Source: Bacteroidota bacterium (GTDB lineage Bacteria; Bacteroidota; Bacteroidia; 2-12-FULL-35-15). Taken from it: a stretch of 64,000 nucleotides of DNA. Positions 35,312-44,691 of this stretch are shown piece by piece. Position 1 is the stretch's first letter. The number at the start of each line of letters is the position of its first letter. The translations under genes were made by a program, and so were the position numbers. The notes below the pieces were generated by a model. It did not search any database and had not been told where the DNA came from. It saw nothing but the letters and a program-made list of their open reading frames with translations. The stretch is taken from NCBI GenBank assembly GCA_023251835.1, contig JAHEXZ010000023.1, positions 1-64,000 of the forward strand, read 5' to 3'.

Positions 35312-35782
35312 TTATTTTAACCACCAATAAAGTCCTAGTCCTAATAATGCTGCACTGGCAACAGTATTTAGACCGCAGTAAGGACGATAGTAACCATAAG
35401 ATGAATAGCCATAATTATACCCAGAGTTATACCCAGAGTTATATCCGTATGGATTATAATTATAGGAGTAATAAGGAGAATTGTAAAAATAACCTCTATT
35501 GTTAATCCTTGCTAAGCGTCTTTCCTGACGATAGGTTCTTCTTAGCGCTTTGTGCTCCTCCTTCAACTGCATATCATCAATAGCTTTATAGGTGGCCTGA
35601 ATAGTTTTACCCTGGTTCTTTAGTAACTCATCTTTATCTGTCATATATTTTTCCATACTTCTTTTGTAGTTTGGATTTTGATCAGGAACTAACTCTTCCT
35701 GCGCTTTTATACTATTCGTCATAACTACTGTTATAAGACTAATAAGGGTAAGCTTGCTGATTTTGTAAGAGAGTGTTTTCAT
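35312..35782 (-). CDS. Secreted protein with Tyr/Gly/Asn-rich repeat tail, unknown function
   Basis: The 156-residue product has a signal-like N-terminus (about residues 8-27, ending SIKAQ). A charged helical stretch follows (YKRSMEKYMTDKDELLKNQGK ... KALRRTYRQERRLARIN). The tail is low-complexity with NSGYNSGYNYGYSSYGYY, and the last residues are a hydrophobic stretch (VASAALLGLGLYWWLK) that could insert into a membrane. I do not recognise a named family. It lies 53 bp upstream of the LpoB-like gene on the same strand and may share its transcript. Confidence 0.7.
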   Translation of the reverse strand: MKTLSYKISKLTLISLITVVMTNSIKAQEELVPDQNPNYKRSMEKYMTDKDELLKNQGKTIQATYKAIDDMQLKEEHKALRRTYRQERRLARINNRGYFYNSPYYSYNYNPYGYNSGYNSGYNYGYSSYGYYRPYCGLNTVASAALLGLGLYWWLK

Positions 35783-36022
35783 GATTTATAGATTTAAAAT
35801 TTGTACAAAGCATTTTTCCCAATTACTATGCCAAAAATAATTTTATAGCTCAGGTGTACGAAAATAAGCTATTTTGGTTAAAAAAGAAAATCTGGAAAAA
35901 GTAAAAATTCCGGAAATAATTGAATTGAGTGTTTGCAAAGTTGGGAGTAAGCTATAAGCCTGTGGAAAGATAAACAGGCTGATGTATCTTCTCAATAGTT
36001 TTTAACATAGGGGCGAAAAAAG

Positions 36023-36050
36023 AAAAGCTCCTAAAAATCCGGGAGCTTTT
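36023..36050 (-). terminator. Terminator downstream of tRNA-His
   Basis: AAAAGCTCC (36023-36031) pairs with GGAGCTTTT (36042-36050) around a 10-nt loop. On the minus strand it ends in a U-run, and it lies 12 bp past the tRNA 3' end. Confidence 0.8.
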
Positions 36051-36061
36051 TGCTTTATTAA

Positions 36062-36137
36062 GGGTGGCCAATGGGGCTCGAACCCACGACCCTCGGTACC
36101 ACAAACCGATATTCTAACCAACTGAACTATGGCCACC
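36062..36137 (-). tRNA. tRNA-His (anticodon GTG)
   Basis: The minus strand folds into a full cloverleaf. The 5' end GGTGGCCATAG includes the extra G at position -1 typical of tRNA-His. The D arm is AGTTCAGTTGGTTAGAAT, the anticodon stem-loop TCGGT-TTGTGGT-ACCGA gives anticodon GTG, and the T arm is GTGGGTTCGAGCCCC. The acceptor 3' strand is TGGCCACC plus C73. The CCA end is not encoded. The exact ends could shift by one base. Confidence 0.95.
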
Positions 36138-36283
36138 ATAAATTTGATTGTGCAAAGATACAGGCTTTTTGCAATTTTAAAAAATTTAAGAACAAATATT
36201 AACCAAAATACTTTTTAAAATTCATTTTTTTAGGTAAACACAATATTCCGCTTGTTATTGCGTAACTTCGCAGTTTACAAAAA

Positions 36284-38440
36284 ATGACTGAAAAATCAAC
36301 AAATATAACACTCCAGGTTGAAGGAATGGATTGCACTTCCTGTGCTTTGGGGATAACCAAAAGCCTTGAAAAAAAAGGGGCAGAGAATGTTTATGTTAAT
36401 TTTGCTACTGGTGAAGCCACCTTTTTATTAAACGATAAAAGCAAGATTCAAATGATGATACAAAGTATCACCGATTTGGGCTACAAAGTGGTGGATAGTA
36501 AATATATGGAAGAGCGTGCGGGAAAGATGTCAACCATTGAAAAACGATTCTATTTTACACTTCCTTTTACTATTATTTTATTTTTAGGGCACTTGTTCTT
36601 TCCACACAATTTTATTTTGAATAACTCTTTTATGCAGTTGGTACTATGTATGCCTGTATTTGTAATTGGTATTCTACAATTTGGGAAAAGCGCATGGGGA
36701 TCATTAAAATCTGGTGTTCCTAATATGGATGTACTCATTTTTATTGGTTCTACATCGGCATTCGTATACAGTATTATTGGCATGTGGATACATTATGGTA
36801 CGCAGGAATTACATAATTATATCTTCTTTGAAACAACAGCAACCATTATAACACTTGTACTGTTGGGTAATGTATTTGAGCATCGTTCTGTTAAACAAAC
36901 TACCACTGCAATTCGTGAGCTAAGTGCAATACAGGTCACCAAAGCCAAAATGGTTAGTCTGCAACTGGGGAAAGAGGTTATTACAGAACTAAATTACAGA
37001 GATATTCATCAGGGTGCTCTGTTGCAGGTGAATGCAGGCGATAAAATTCCAGTGGATGGTGAAATTATTTCAGGCGATGCCAGCATTGATGAATCTATGA
37101 TAACCGGTGAAAGCTTACCAGTTGAGAAAACTACCGGTAATAAAGTAATTGGCGGTACTATTCTTTTAAATGGCTCTATTCGTATGAGGGCAGAAAGTGT
37201 TGGTGATAACACATTGCTTGCTAAAATAATTGAGCTTGTTAAAAAAGCGCAGCAGGCTAAACCTGATATTCAAAAACTGGGAGATAAGGTAAGTGCCATA
37301 TTTGTTCCAATAGTGCTTGGCATTTCAGTACTTACATTTTGTGTCAACTACTTTTTTATAACTTTTGATGTCGGAGCAAACCCCTTACAGGAATCCATTA
37401 TGCGTGGTATTGCTGTGCTGGTTATTTCCTGCCCCTGTGCAATGGGACTTGCCACACCAACGGCTGTGATGGTTGGTATTGGCAGAGCTGCAAAAAAAGG
37501 CATTTTGATTAAAGGAGGCAGTACTTTAGAAGAGTTTGCAAGGATCAAAACTATTGTGTTTGATAAAACAGGAACTCTCACAACCGGAGATTTTAAAATA
37601 AAAAATATACAGCTTTTTGAAGATGCAAATGAAACGGAAGTTAGAGAAGTGCTATTTGTTTTAGAACAGTATTCATCTCATCCGATAGCAAAATCAATAG
37701 TTACGGAACTTAAAGGAACCATTATCAATAAAAAGTTTACTTCCATTAAAGAAGAAAAGGGTATAGGTATCACCGCTACCGACAATCAAAACAATATATA
37801 TAGTATAGGTTCCTATAAAATAGCGGCACACCTCACCTTATCTGATTCTCACAATATATATGTATTAAAAAATGATAAACTGATTGCTACTATTGACCTG
37901 GAAGATGCTATAAAAATAAACACTAAGGAGGCTGTGAATAGCTTTATACAGAAAGGTATCCAAACAGTTATGTTGAGTGGCGACAACCGGAAAAAATGCG
38001 AAAATTTCGCTCTTAAAATTGGTATCAATAAAGTGTACTGTGAGCAACTTCCATCACAAAAACTTGAGATTATAGGAAAGCTTGCTAAAGAAGCACCTGC
38101 CGCTATGGTGGGCGATGGAGTAAATGATGCACCCGCTTTGGCCAAAGCAACAGTTGGTATTTCACTTGGCAATGCAACTCAGGCAGCTATACAATCAGCA
38201 CAAATTATTTTGTTAAAAAGCAATGATTTATCCATTCTTACAGAAGCACACCAAATTAGTAAACATACTTTAACTACTATAAAGCAGAATCTTTTCTGGG
38301 CATTTTTCTATAATGTAATAGCCATACCTGTTGCTGCTATGGGATTGCTTAGCCCAATGGTTGCTGCCTTAGCCATGGCCTTTTCTGATGTAATTGTAAT
38401 TGGAAATTCAATTCGGTTAAAAACTAAAAAGTTGAATTAA
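36284..38440 (+). CDS. copA: CopA-type copper-exporting P1B ATPase
   Basis: The 718-residue product has one N-terminal heavy-metal domain (GMDCTSC, Cys17 and Cys20), then the P1B core. The actuator loop is MITGESLPVEK, the transmembrane metal site is Cys383-Pro384-Cys385, the phosphorylation site Asp427 lies in DKTGTLTTG, HP is in SSHPIAKS, and the hinge is MVGDGVNDAPA (608-618). The last span has MAFSDVIVIGNSIRL. CPC with YN...M-S motifs in the last spans fits Cu(I) export. It could be a housekeeping copper pump or, as in some bacteria, a supplier of copper to cytochrome oxidase. The glycosyltransferase gene starts 8 bp after its stop. Confidence 0.93.
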   Translation: MTEKSTNITLQVEGMDCTSCALGITKSLEKKGAENVYVNFATGEATFLLNDKSKIQMMIQSITDLGYKVVDSKYMEERAGKMSTIEKRFYFTLPFTIILFLGHLFFPHNFILNNSFMQLVLCMPVFVIGILQFGKSAWGSLKSGVPNMDVLIFIGSTSAFVYSIIGMWIHYGTQELHNYIFFETTATIITLVLLGNVFEHRSVKQTTTAIRELSAIQVTKAKMVSLQLGKEVITELNYRDIHQGALLQVNAGDKIPVDGEIISGDASIDESMITGESLPVEKTTGNKVIGGTILLNGSIRMRAESVGDNTLLAKIIELVKKAQQAKPDIQKLGDKVSAIFVPIVLGISVLTFCVNYFFITFDVGANPLQESIMRGIAVLVISCPCAMGLATPTAVMVGIGRAAKKGILIKGGSTLEEFARIKTIVFDKTGTLTTGDFKIKNIQLFEDANETEVREVLFVLEQYSSHPIAKSIVTELKGTIINKKFTSIKEEKGIGITATDNQNNIYSIGSYKIAAHLTLSDSHNIYVLKNDKLIATIDLEDAIKINTKEAVNSFIQKGIQTVMLSGDNRKKCENFALKIGINKVYCEQLPSQKLEIIGKLAKEAPAAMVGDGVNDAPALAKATVGISLGNATQAAIQSAQIILLKSNDLSILTEAHQISKHTLTTIKQNLFWAFFYNVIAIPVAAMGLLSPMVAALAMAFSDVIVIGNSIRLKTKKLN

Positions 38441-38448
38441 TTAATAGA

Positions 38449-39657
38449 ATGCAAGATACTGCTGCTTTATCTGACGAATTTCCCAAAAACATTCGTTATA
38501 ATATCTTGTTTTTAACCAAATGGTATCCTAATAAATTTGATCCACAGTTAGGAATATTTGTTAAAAAACATGCAAAAGCAGTTAGTGCCTATGGTAATGT
38601 AAAAGTTTTGTATATATGTGCAGACGATTCATTGAAATCTGCCTGCGAAACAATTATATACACTCAAAAGCATTTCACTGAAATTACTGTTTATTATAAA
38701 AAAAACAGTTCCCTGTTTAAAGGATTTATCAATTTATTCAGGTACATAAATGCTACCAGGATGGGTATGCGTGAAGTTCAAAAGAGTTGGAGAAAAATAG
38801 ATTTAATCCATGCCAATGTTTTAGTTCGTACAGGTTTAATAGCGCTTTTTATAAAAAAACTAAAAGGAATCCCTTATATTATTACTGAACATTGGACAGG
38901 CTACGTTTCCGGTAAATATGAGAAACAACCCTTTTTAAAGAAGTGGTTCACTAAATTAATTATCAAAAATGCTAATGTTATTACTACCGTTTCTGATAAT
39001 TTGAGAAAAAAAATGTTGAAACTTGGTTTAAATGGAAATTACCGGGTTGTGCCCAATATAATTGAAAGTATTGAACTTTCTTCATCACAAAATGAATATG
39101 ATGGTAGAAAAAAAATAAAAATTCTTACTATTGCAGATTTAGCTGATTCTCATAAGAATATCAGCGGTATAATAAAGGCAATAGCCCATATTTACCAGCA
39201 AAACAATAGTCATATAGAATACCATATCATAGGTGACGGCCCGGATATGTCAATGCTTTGTGGACTTGCCGGTTCAGTACAAGGCATTGATAAAGTTATT
39301 TTTTTTCATGGTCGTCAACCGAATGAATATATATATGACTTTTTGAAACAGATTGACTTTGTTATAATTAATAGCAATTTTGAAACATTTTCAGTGGTTG
39401 CGGCAGAAGCATTGATAAATGGAAAACCTGTTATTTCAACTATTTGTGGTGGTCCGGAAGAATTTATTACTCCTGATTGTGGAATATTAATAGAGCCAGG
39501 CGATCAAAAACAATTAGAAGATGCAATTGGTAAAATGATAGCTACATATAGAGAGTATGATGCGTTAAAATTGAATCGGTACATTACAGAAAAATATAGT
39601 TATCAGATTGTTGGCCATCAGTTTTATAGTATCTATAAAGAAATAATACAGCATTGA
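38449..39657 (+). CDS. Glycosyltransferase, GT4 family
   Basis: The 402-residue product has a GT-B fold pattern. The N-terminal acceptor domain begins NILFLTKWYPNKFDPQLGIFVKKHA with IPYIITEHWTGY. The C-terminal nucleotide-sugar domain has KIKILTIADLADSHKNISGII, YHIIGDGPDMSML, FFHGRQPNEYIYDFL and the EX7E region NFETFSVVAAEALINGKPVIST. It transfers a sugar to a lipid-linked or polysaccharide acceptor at the cytoplasmic membrane; donor and acceptor are not predictable. It heads a three-gene set with a flippase and a methyltransferase, whose reading frames abut. Confidence 0.9.
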   Translation: MQDTAALSDEFPKNIRYNILFLTKWYPNKFDPQLGIFVKKHAKAVSAYGNVKVLYICADDSLKSACETIIYTQKHFTEITVYYKKNSSLFKGFINLFRYINATRMGMREVQKSWRKIDLIHANVLVRTGLIALFIKKLKGIPYIITEHWTGYVSGKYEKQPFLKKWFTKLIIKNANVITTVSDNLRKKMLKLGLNGNYRVVPNIIESIELSSSQNEYDGRKKIKILTIADLADSHKNISGIIKAIAHIYQQNNSHIEYHIIGDGPDMSMLCGLAGSVQGIDKVIFFHGRQPNEYIYDFLKQIDFVIINSNFETFSVVAAEALINGKPVISTICGGPEEFITPDCGILIEPGDQKQLEDAIGKMIATYREYDALKLNRYITEKYSYQIVGHQFYSIYKEIIQH

Positions 39658-39659
39658 AT

Positions 39660-40922
39660 ATGTATAAAAAAGTAGCTGGTACTTTTGGAATAAAGGTTAT
39701 TATAGCCATTTTGAACCTGGTAATTGTAATTGTCCTTTCCCGTTCTATTGGTGCTGCCGGAAAAGGTGAGGCAAGTCTTATTGTTACCAGTATTGCAATG
39801 ATTCTTTTATTTTGTAATATGATAGGAGGTGCTACCCTGGTCTATTTTGTCCCGCGGTATAATATTTTTTTACTCTTTACACTCAGTAATGTATGGTCTG
39901 TTTTTGTATCTTCAATTGCATTTGTGGCTTTGAAATTTTTCCCCCTTGTTCCTGAAAAGTTTATAATCCCTGTTGTTGTTTTAACTCTTATTAATTCTTT
40001 TTTAGCCACCAACCTGACTATCCTTTTAGGGAAAGAAAGAATTATGAGTAATAATTACATTTCATTGCTTCAAACTGTAATTAATCTTGCGGTATTATTG
40101 CTCTTGCTTAAAAGCTTTCAGCAGGCGGATATCAACTCATATATCAATTCATTATATGCTGCAATGGGTTCATGCCTGTTAATAAGTACGGTGTTGATAC
40201 TACCTTATTTAAAAGAGATTTCTTTGCATGGTACTAAAAAGCTGTTTTATCAACTGGCAAAGCTGGGGTTACTTAATCAGGGTGGGCACATACTTAAATT
40301 TCTGAGCTTTAGAATCAGTTATTACGTGTTAGTATATTATTCCGGAGAAGCTATTTTAGGAGTTTATTCCAATGGAATATCATTAATAGAATCCTTGTTG
40401 TTAATTAGTAATAGCTTTTCTGCCGTTCTTTATCCTAAAATCGCTAACAGCACGGACATAAAATATTCTCAAACCCTTACACTTCAGATGACCAGGATTA
40501 GTATTATTATTTGTATTGTGGCTCTTATTCCTTTACTAATAGTGCCTTCTGAATTCTGGATTTGGCTGTTTGGCAGTGAATTTAATGGTGTTAAACAGGT
40601 TATTATATTACTTTCTCCCGGGATTATTTTTTATAACATTACATTAATTATCGGACATTATTTTTCCGGAATTGGCAAATACATTACTAATTTGTTTGCT
40701 AATTTTATTGGTTTATTTATAACGTTGATAGCTACTGTTATAATTATTCCATCTTATGGAATAATTGAAGCGGGTGTTATTTCCACTGTTTCTTATCTGT
40801 GTATTGCTTTATTCATAATGTTTTCGTTTGCTAAAGAAACACATATTAAGGTATGGCAACTGCTTCCTGCTGCTTCCGATTTTATTTGGTTTAAGAACAC
40901 CGGAAAAAAAATTTTTAAATAA
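39660..40922 (+). CDS. Polysaccharide flippase (Wzx/MATE-like)
   Basis: I prefer ATG 39660, just after the glycosyltransferase stop; a TTG at 39654 would overlap it. The 420-residue product is almost entirely hydrophobic, with about 12 predicted spans, and starts with the family's usual GTFGIKVIIAILNLVIVIVLSRSIGAAGKGEASL. This matches the polysaccharide biosynthesis / O-antigen flippase family (MOP superfamily), which moves lipid-linked glycans across the inner membrane. With the neighbouring glycosyltransferase it suggests surface glycan synthesis, though no polymerase or initiating transferase is near. Confidence 0.85.
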   Translation: MYKKVAGTFGIKVIIAILNLVIVIVLSRSIGAAGKGEASLIVTSIAMILLFCNMIGGATLVYFVPRYNIFLLFTLSNVWSVFVSSIAFVALKFFPLVPEKFIIPVVVLTLINSFLATNLTILLGKERIMSNNYISLLQTVINLAVLLLLLKSFQQADINSYINSLYAAMGSCLLISTVLILPYLKEISLHGTKKLFYQLAKLGLLNQGGHILKFLSFRISYYVLVYYSGEAILGVYSNGISLIESLLLISNSFSAVLYPKIANSTDIKYSQTLTLQMTRISIIICIVALIPLLIVPSEFWIWLFGSEFNGVKQVIILLSPGIIFYNITLIIGHYFSGIGKYITNLFANFIGLFITLIATVIIIPSYGIIEAGVISTVSYLCIALFIMFSFAKETHIKVWQLLPAASDFIWFKNTGKKIFK

Positions 40923-40949
40923 TTGGTTTGCCCAAATTTTGAAATTACA

Positions 40950-41762
40950 ATGAATAAATTGACTAAACTGTTAAAAGCAATAAAGCTAATTGTTAAACAG
41001 CCTGCATTATTAAACAAAGTGCTGGATGATAGCGATGTAAACAAACAACTTGTTTTTGCAAAATACAATCTTCCTGAGGGATTAAAAACAGTGGACATCA
41101 CACAATTACTTCCTGATTTTAATGAGACAATTGACCCCTACAGTTTTTATGATGGAGGTTCTACCCCTATTGACCTTGCATTGTTAAAGTGGCTCGCTAA
41201 AAGCAAAAAAGAGTGTAATTATTTTGAGATAGGGACCTGGATGGGCGAAAGCGTATCAAATGTTGCTGCCGTTGCTTCTCATTGTACAACTCTCAACCTG
41301 CCTGATGATGAAATGTTAAAAATGGGCTTAAACAAAAATTATGTTGGACTGCACCGTTTTTTTTCTCAAAAATTTGGAAATATAACCCATATTCAGGCCA
41401 ATTCGCAGACATTTAATTATGACAGTTTAAGCCAGAAATTTGACCTTATTTTTATCGATGGCGACCATCATTACGAAAGTGTAAAAAATGATACTGCCAA
41501 CGCATTCAAACTTCTAAAGAACTCTGATTCAATTATTGTCTGGCATGACTACGGTAATAACCCATCCGATATCAGGTGGGATGTGCTGCATGGAATATTG
41601 GATGGAACCCCGGCTGAAAAACATTCCTGTTTATACCGTGTATCCAATACATTATGTGCCATTTATACCACTAAATCCCTTCAATCATTTTATCTCGCAC
41701 CTTTCCTAACCCCTGATAAATCTTTTTTGATAACTGTAAAAGCTCAAAAGATTTCTTTCTAA
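40950..41762 (+). CDS. Class I SAM-dependent methyltransferase (Methyltransf_24)
   Basis: I use ATG 40950 (MNKLTKLLKAIKLIV); the frame also opens with a TTG at 40923. The 270-residue product has SAM motif I as NYFEIGTWMGESVSNVA. Its FDLIFIDGDHHYESVKNDTANAFKLLKNSDSIIVWHDY is the characteristic Methyltransf_24 segment, with metal- or substrate-facing DGDHH and WHDY. Members often methylate sugars or amino acid-derived groups in surface glycan loci. Given the glycosyltransferase and flippase before it, an O-methylation of a glycan is a reasonable inference. Substrate unproven. Confidence 0.85.
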   Translation: MNKLTKLLKAIKLIVKQPALLNKVLDDSDVNKQLVFAKYNLPEGLKTVDITQLLPDFNETIDPYSFYDGGSTPIDLALLKWLAKSKKECNYFEIGTWMGESVSNVAAVASHCTTLNLPDDEMLKMGLNKNYVGLHRFFSQKFGNITHIQANSQTFNYDSLSQKFDLIFIDGDHHYESVKNDTANAFKLLKNSDSIIVWHDYGNNPSDIRWDVLHGILDGTPAEKHSCLYRVSNTLCAIYTTKSLQSFYLAPFLTPDKSFLITVKAQKISF

Positions 41763-41787
41763 TTTTCTGAAAATCAAATAAATATAT

Positions 41788-41809
41788 TGAATCTTGGCAG
41801 AAAGATTCA
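41788..41809. repeat. Short hairpin of the GAATCTT repeat family
   Basis: TGAATCTT (41788-41795) is the exact reverse complement of 41802-41809. It is a shortened copy of the CTGAATCTTA palindrome found elsewhere in the window. Confidence 0.6.
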
Positions 41810-41839
41810 GCCAAAGAATAACCCATTTTTTAACTTTTT

Positions 41840-41870
41840 TTGTTCATAGAGGATGGTTTTCATATATTTG
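41840..41870 (+). promoter_or_regulatory. Promoter for the BNR-repeat T9SS protein
   Basis: TTG at 41840-41842 and TATATTTG at 41863-41870 are separated by 20 bp, a good match to the Bacteroidota promoter TTG/TAnnTTTG. The start codon follows 44 bp after the -7 box. Confidence 0.7.
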
Positions 41871-41914
41871 CATCCTTCTAAATAAAATACATCTATAAAA
41901 TAATATAATACATC

Positions 41915-43870
41915 ATGAAAAAACATTTACTTATGGTAATTGCTTTTGGTATGGGAAGTGTTGCCTTTGCACAAAATGGAACAACACTGCATACTGGAAA
42001 AGTAGCACCACGAATTAAACCGGAAATAGCTAATAAAGCTATTCCGTATAAAAAACAAATGCTTGAATCTGGCACACCTGGTTTTCAGGCAGTTGCTCAC
42101 ACTGAAAATCAGCATCACCAGCAAAGTGTGACTGCTTCCAGGTCTTTTACGTCCACAGTCATAGGAACAACCATGTATGATTTACAAACCAATGCTTCTG
42201 TTTGTAACCGAATAGTACTTAATGCTGACAGCACCATTTCTGCTACCTTTACAATGTCTCACGATGCAGATGCAACAAGCGCACCCAACAGGGGTACCGG
42301 CTATAATTATTTTGATGGAACAAATTGGGGTGTACCTCCAACAGCACGTATTGAAAGCATCCGTTGCGGATGGCCTAACATTGGTGTTACATCTACTGGT
42401 GGAGAAGTGGTTGTTTCACATGAGGCAACGGGGGGGACAGGAAACGTTCATGTATTAACCCGTCCAGTTAAAGGTACAGGCGTATGGACTGATACAACTC
42501 TTAATTATCCCGATGTTTGGCCACGTATGGTGGTAGCCGGATCAAATGGTCATACAATTCATGTAATTTCCCAAACCACTGGTGCTTCTCCTGGTAATCC
42601 TCCATTTCATGGACAGGATGGAGCTATTGCTTATTCCCGCTCTCTTGATGGTGGAATTACCTGGGATAAATACCACACCGTTATCCCACAAATTGATTCG
42701 TCAAATTACTTAGGCTTTGGTGGCGATTCTTATGCAATGGATGCTATGGGAGATACAATTGCCATTGTTGTCGGTGGTTTCGATGTAGATGTGGTTCTGT
42801 TGAAGTCAACAGATAATGGTGAAACATGGACTAAAACTATTGTACATCAGTTTCCAATTCCTTTGTACAATGCGGCTAATATGGATACAGATCTTGATGA
42901 TGATGGTGTTACTGATACTATTGAAACCAACGATGCATCTGTTGCTGTTCTGCTTGACCACGAAGGAAAAGCTCATGTATGGTTTGGCAGAATGAGAGTA
43001 GTTGAAGATCCGGGCGAAACAAACCTGTCCTATTTCCCGGGGACAGATGGATTATACTATTGGAATGAATCGATGTCAGAAGCGGGTATTGTTGCTTTTG
43101 CTCAGGATATTGATAATGATAATACACTTAATGTAACTGCCTGGGGTTCTTATCAGGTTTCCCTTTCATCAATGCCAAGTGCCGGAATTGATACTGCTGG
43201 CAACCTCTACCTGGCCTACGGAAGTATTTATGAAGGAATTGCATTAAACGGACTTCCTGGCGATGGAAAAAGTTTTCGTCACACGTATTTATTAAGGTCA
43301 AGCGATGGGGGATTAACCTGGTGTGGCCCTATCAATATTGTTGACCCCGACAATTCGGACTTGTATGATTATACCGAAGGAGTATTTGGCGCTATTGCCA
43401 AACGTGTTGATGATAATGTACATATAATTTACCAAAGCGATCACATGCCAGGGCATGCACTATCAACCAATAATGTCGATCCACAAGAACCAGGCGTTGA
43501 ATCAGAAATAGTATATGTTAAACTCCCTGTAAATAGTTTTGATGCTTTTACCCTTGCAGATTGCGACAGCCTTTTCTTTGATCTTTCCAGTGTAGGAATA
43601 AAAGAATCAAAAGATATAGCGACAAGCGTAAACTTATATCCTAATCCCGCTACTAATTCGGTTAATTTGTTGTTTAACTTAAACAATTCTGAAAAAGTAA
43701 ATGTAAAAATCTACAATGTGGTAGGACAGGAATTAAATACATTTGAAGAAAATTTACCCAGGGGTAACAACTCTCTGAATATTAATATAAACAATTATAG
43801 ACCAGGAATTTATTTTGTTAAAACAATGATTAAAAATAAAGTTGTTACACAAAAACTGGTTGTAGAATAA
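41915..43870 (+). CDS. Secreted Asp-box (BNR) repeat protein with T9SS sorting domain
   Basis: The 651-residue product starts with a signal peptide (MKKHLLMVIAFGMGSVAFAQ). It has at least three Asp-box motifs, SLDGGITWDK, STDNGETWTK and SSDGGLTWCG, which mark sialidase-like beta-propeller folds. The C-terminal roughly 80 residues form a T9SS type A sorting domain (NLYPNPATNSVNLLF ... RPGIYFVKT ... QKLVVE). The catalytic Arg triad and Tyr/Glu of true sialidases cannot be placed with confidence, so I do not call it a sialidase. It is probably a surface or released propeller protein. It has its own promoter and a bidirectional terminator. Confidence 0.88.
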   Translation: MKKHLLMVIAFGMGSVAFAQNGTTLHTGKVAPRIKPEIANKAIPYKKQMLESGTPGFQAVAHTENQHHQQSVTASRSFTSTVIGTTMYDLQTNASVCNRIVLNADSTISATFTMSHDADATSAPNRGTGYNYFDGTNWGVPPTARIESIRCGWPNIGVTSTGGEVVVSHEATGGTGNVHVLTRPVKGTGVWTDTTLNYPDVWPRMVVAGSNGHTIHVISQTTGASPGNPPFHGQDGAIAYSRSLDGGITWDKYHTVIPQIDSSNYLGFGGDSYAMDAMGDTIAIVVGGFDVDVVLLKSTDNGETWTKTIVHQFPIPLYNAANMDTDLDDDGVTDTIETNDASVAVLLDHEGKAHVWFGRMRVVEDPGETNLSYFPGTDGLYYWNESMSEAGIVAFAQDIDNDNTLNVTAWGSYQVSLSSMPSAGIDTAGNLYLAYGSIYEGIALNGLPGDGKSFRHTYLLRSSDGGLTWCGPINIVDPDNSDLYDYTEGVFGAIAKRVDDNVHIIYQSDHMPGHALSTNNVDPQEPGVESEIVYVKLPVNSFDAFTLADCDSLFFDLSSVGIKESKDIATSVNLYPNPATNSVNLLFNLNNSEKVNVKIYNVVGQELNTFEENLPRGNNSLNININNYRPGIYFVKTMIKNKVVTQKLVVE

Positions 43871-43872
43871 AT

Positions 43873-43910
43873 TATACTGAATCTTAGCAGATTTGCAAAA
43901 GGCAAAATTG
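43873..43910. repeat. CTGAATCTTAGCAGATTTGC repeat copy
   Basis: This copy of the dispersed repeat starts 2 bp after the stop of the preceding gene. It carries the left arm of the palindrome and a degenerate right arm. Confidence 0.6.
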
Positions 43911-43970
43911 TTTACCTGCCTCCTTTTTTTAACCTCAGTCTAAGCTCCTGCTGTTCGGTGGAGGTTAATC

Positions 43971-44012
43971 AAATAAAAAACGCTCCCTTTAGAAAGAGAG
44001 CGTTTTTTATTT
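43971..44012. terminator. Bidirectional intrinsic terminator
   Basis: AAATAAAAAACGCTC (43971-43985) and 43998-44012 are perfect 15-bp reverse complements around a 12-nt loop, with A-run and T-run on opposite sides. It lies between the converging stops at 43870 and 44038, so it can serve both genes. Confidence 0.9.
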
Positions 44013-44037
44013 GTTTATGTTTAGAAGAATAGAAAAG

Positions 44038-44679
44038 CTACCTCAAATCTTCAACCGAAACACCAGGGTGAGCTTTTGCATTAAAAGTAAAATTAGCATC
44101 CGGAATATCACCGTTACCAACAAAGGATTTTATAGTAAACGTTTGAGAAGTACCATCTTTCATAAGCATTTTCACACTTAGAATCTGCTTTTTAATTTTG
44201 TCAATAGTCAGCTTAATAGTATGAAATTTTTGTTTGTCCGGATTTTCAGGAAACAGGCTCACTGTTTGAGTTTTATCGTCTTCTGAATCAAATTTGTATT
44301 TATATCCTTTCTCATACATGGTAAAGATATTAGATGGGCTTATCGTTTCACTGCCTTCAGTTTCTGCCTCTTTTATAATCACTTCGTTGGCATCTTTTCC
44401 ATAGTCCCATACCGTTTTACCATCACAATAAATATCATGTCCGGTAATGGTTAGTTTATATTTAGAACCCTTGGTTTCAATTTTTGAATCCTGAGTTTCT
44501 TTACTCTTATCTTTTTTCTCAACAGTTTTTGAAAATTCAGCTTTTATAGTTGTGTATGATTTTGTTTTGGCACTCACTTCATCCAGAATTTTCTTTGCTT
44601 TAGGATCATTCTGTCCAACAACAGCAGTAAAACAACCCAAAGTCACTAGTGCAATTAAAGCGTTTTTTTTGGTAAACAT
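44038..44679 (-). CDS. LolA-like outer-membrane lipoprotein carrier protein
   Basis: The 213-residue product has a signal peptide (about 1-23, ending TAVVGQ) and one domain of the LolA/LolB superfamily. It has ILDEVSAKTKSYTTIKAEFSKTV, KYKLTITGHDIYCDGKTVWDYGKDANEV, and KQILSVKMLMKDGTSQTFTIKSF. LolA carries lipoproteins from the inner to the outer membrane through the periplasm. The Bacteroidota form is diverged, so I leave the symbol blank. It follows ftsK by 12 bp on the same strand. In many Bacteroidota the two are neighbours, as I recall. Confidence 0.87.
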   Translation of the reverse strand: MFTKKNALIALVTLGCFTAVVGQNDPKAKKILDEVSAKTKSYTTIKAEFSKTVEKKDKSKETQDSKIETKGSKYKLTITGHDIYCDGKTVWDYGKDANEVIIKEAETEGSETISPSNIFTMYEKGYKYKFDSEDDKTQTVSLFPENPDKQKFHTIKLTIDKIKKQILSVKMLMKDGTSQTFTIKSFVGNGDIPDANFTFNAKAHPGVSVEDLR

Positions 44680-44691
44680 TTTTTTGATTTT

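Noticed and set aside
35398-35455. Short direct repeats (about 15 bp)
   Set aside because: They encode the SGYN repeats of the YGN-rich protein and are explained by its coding sequence.
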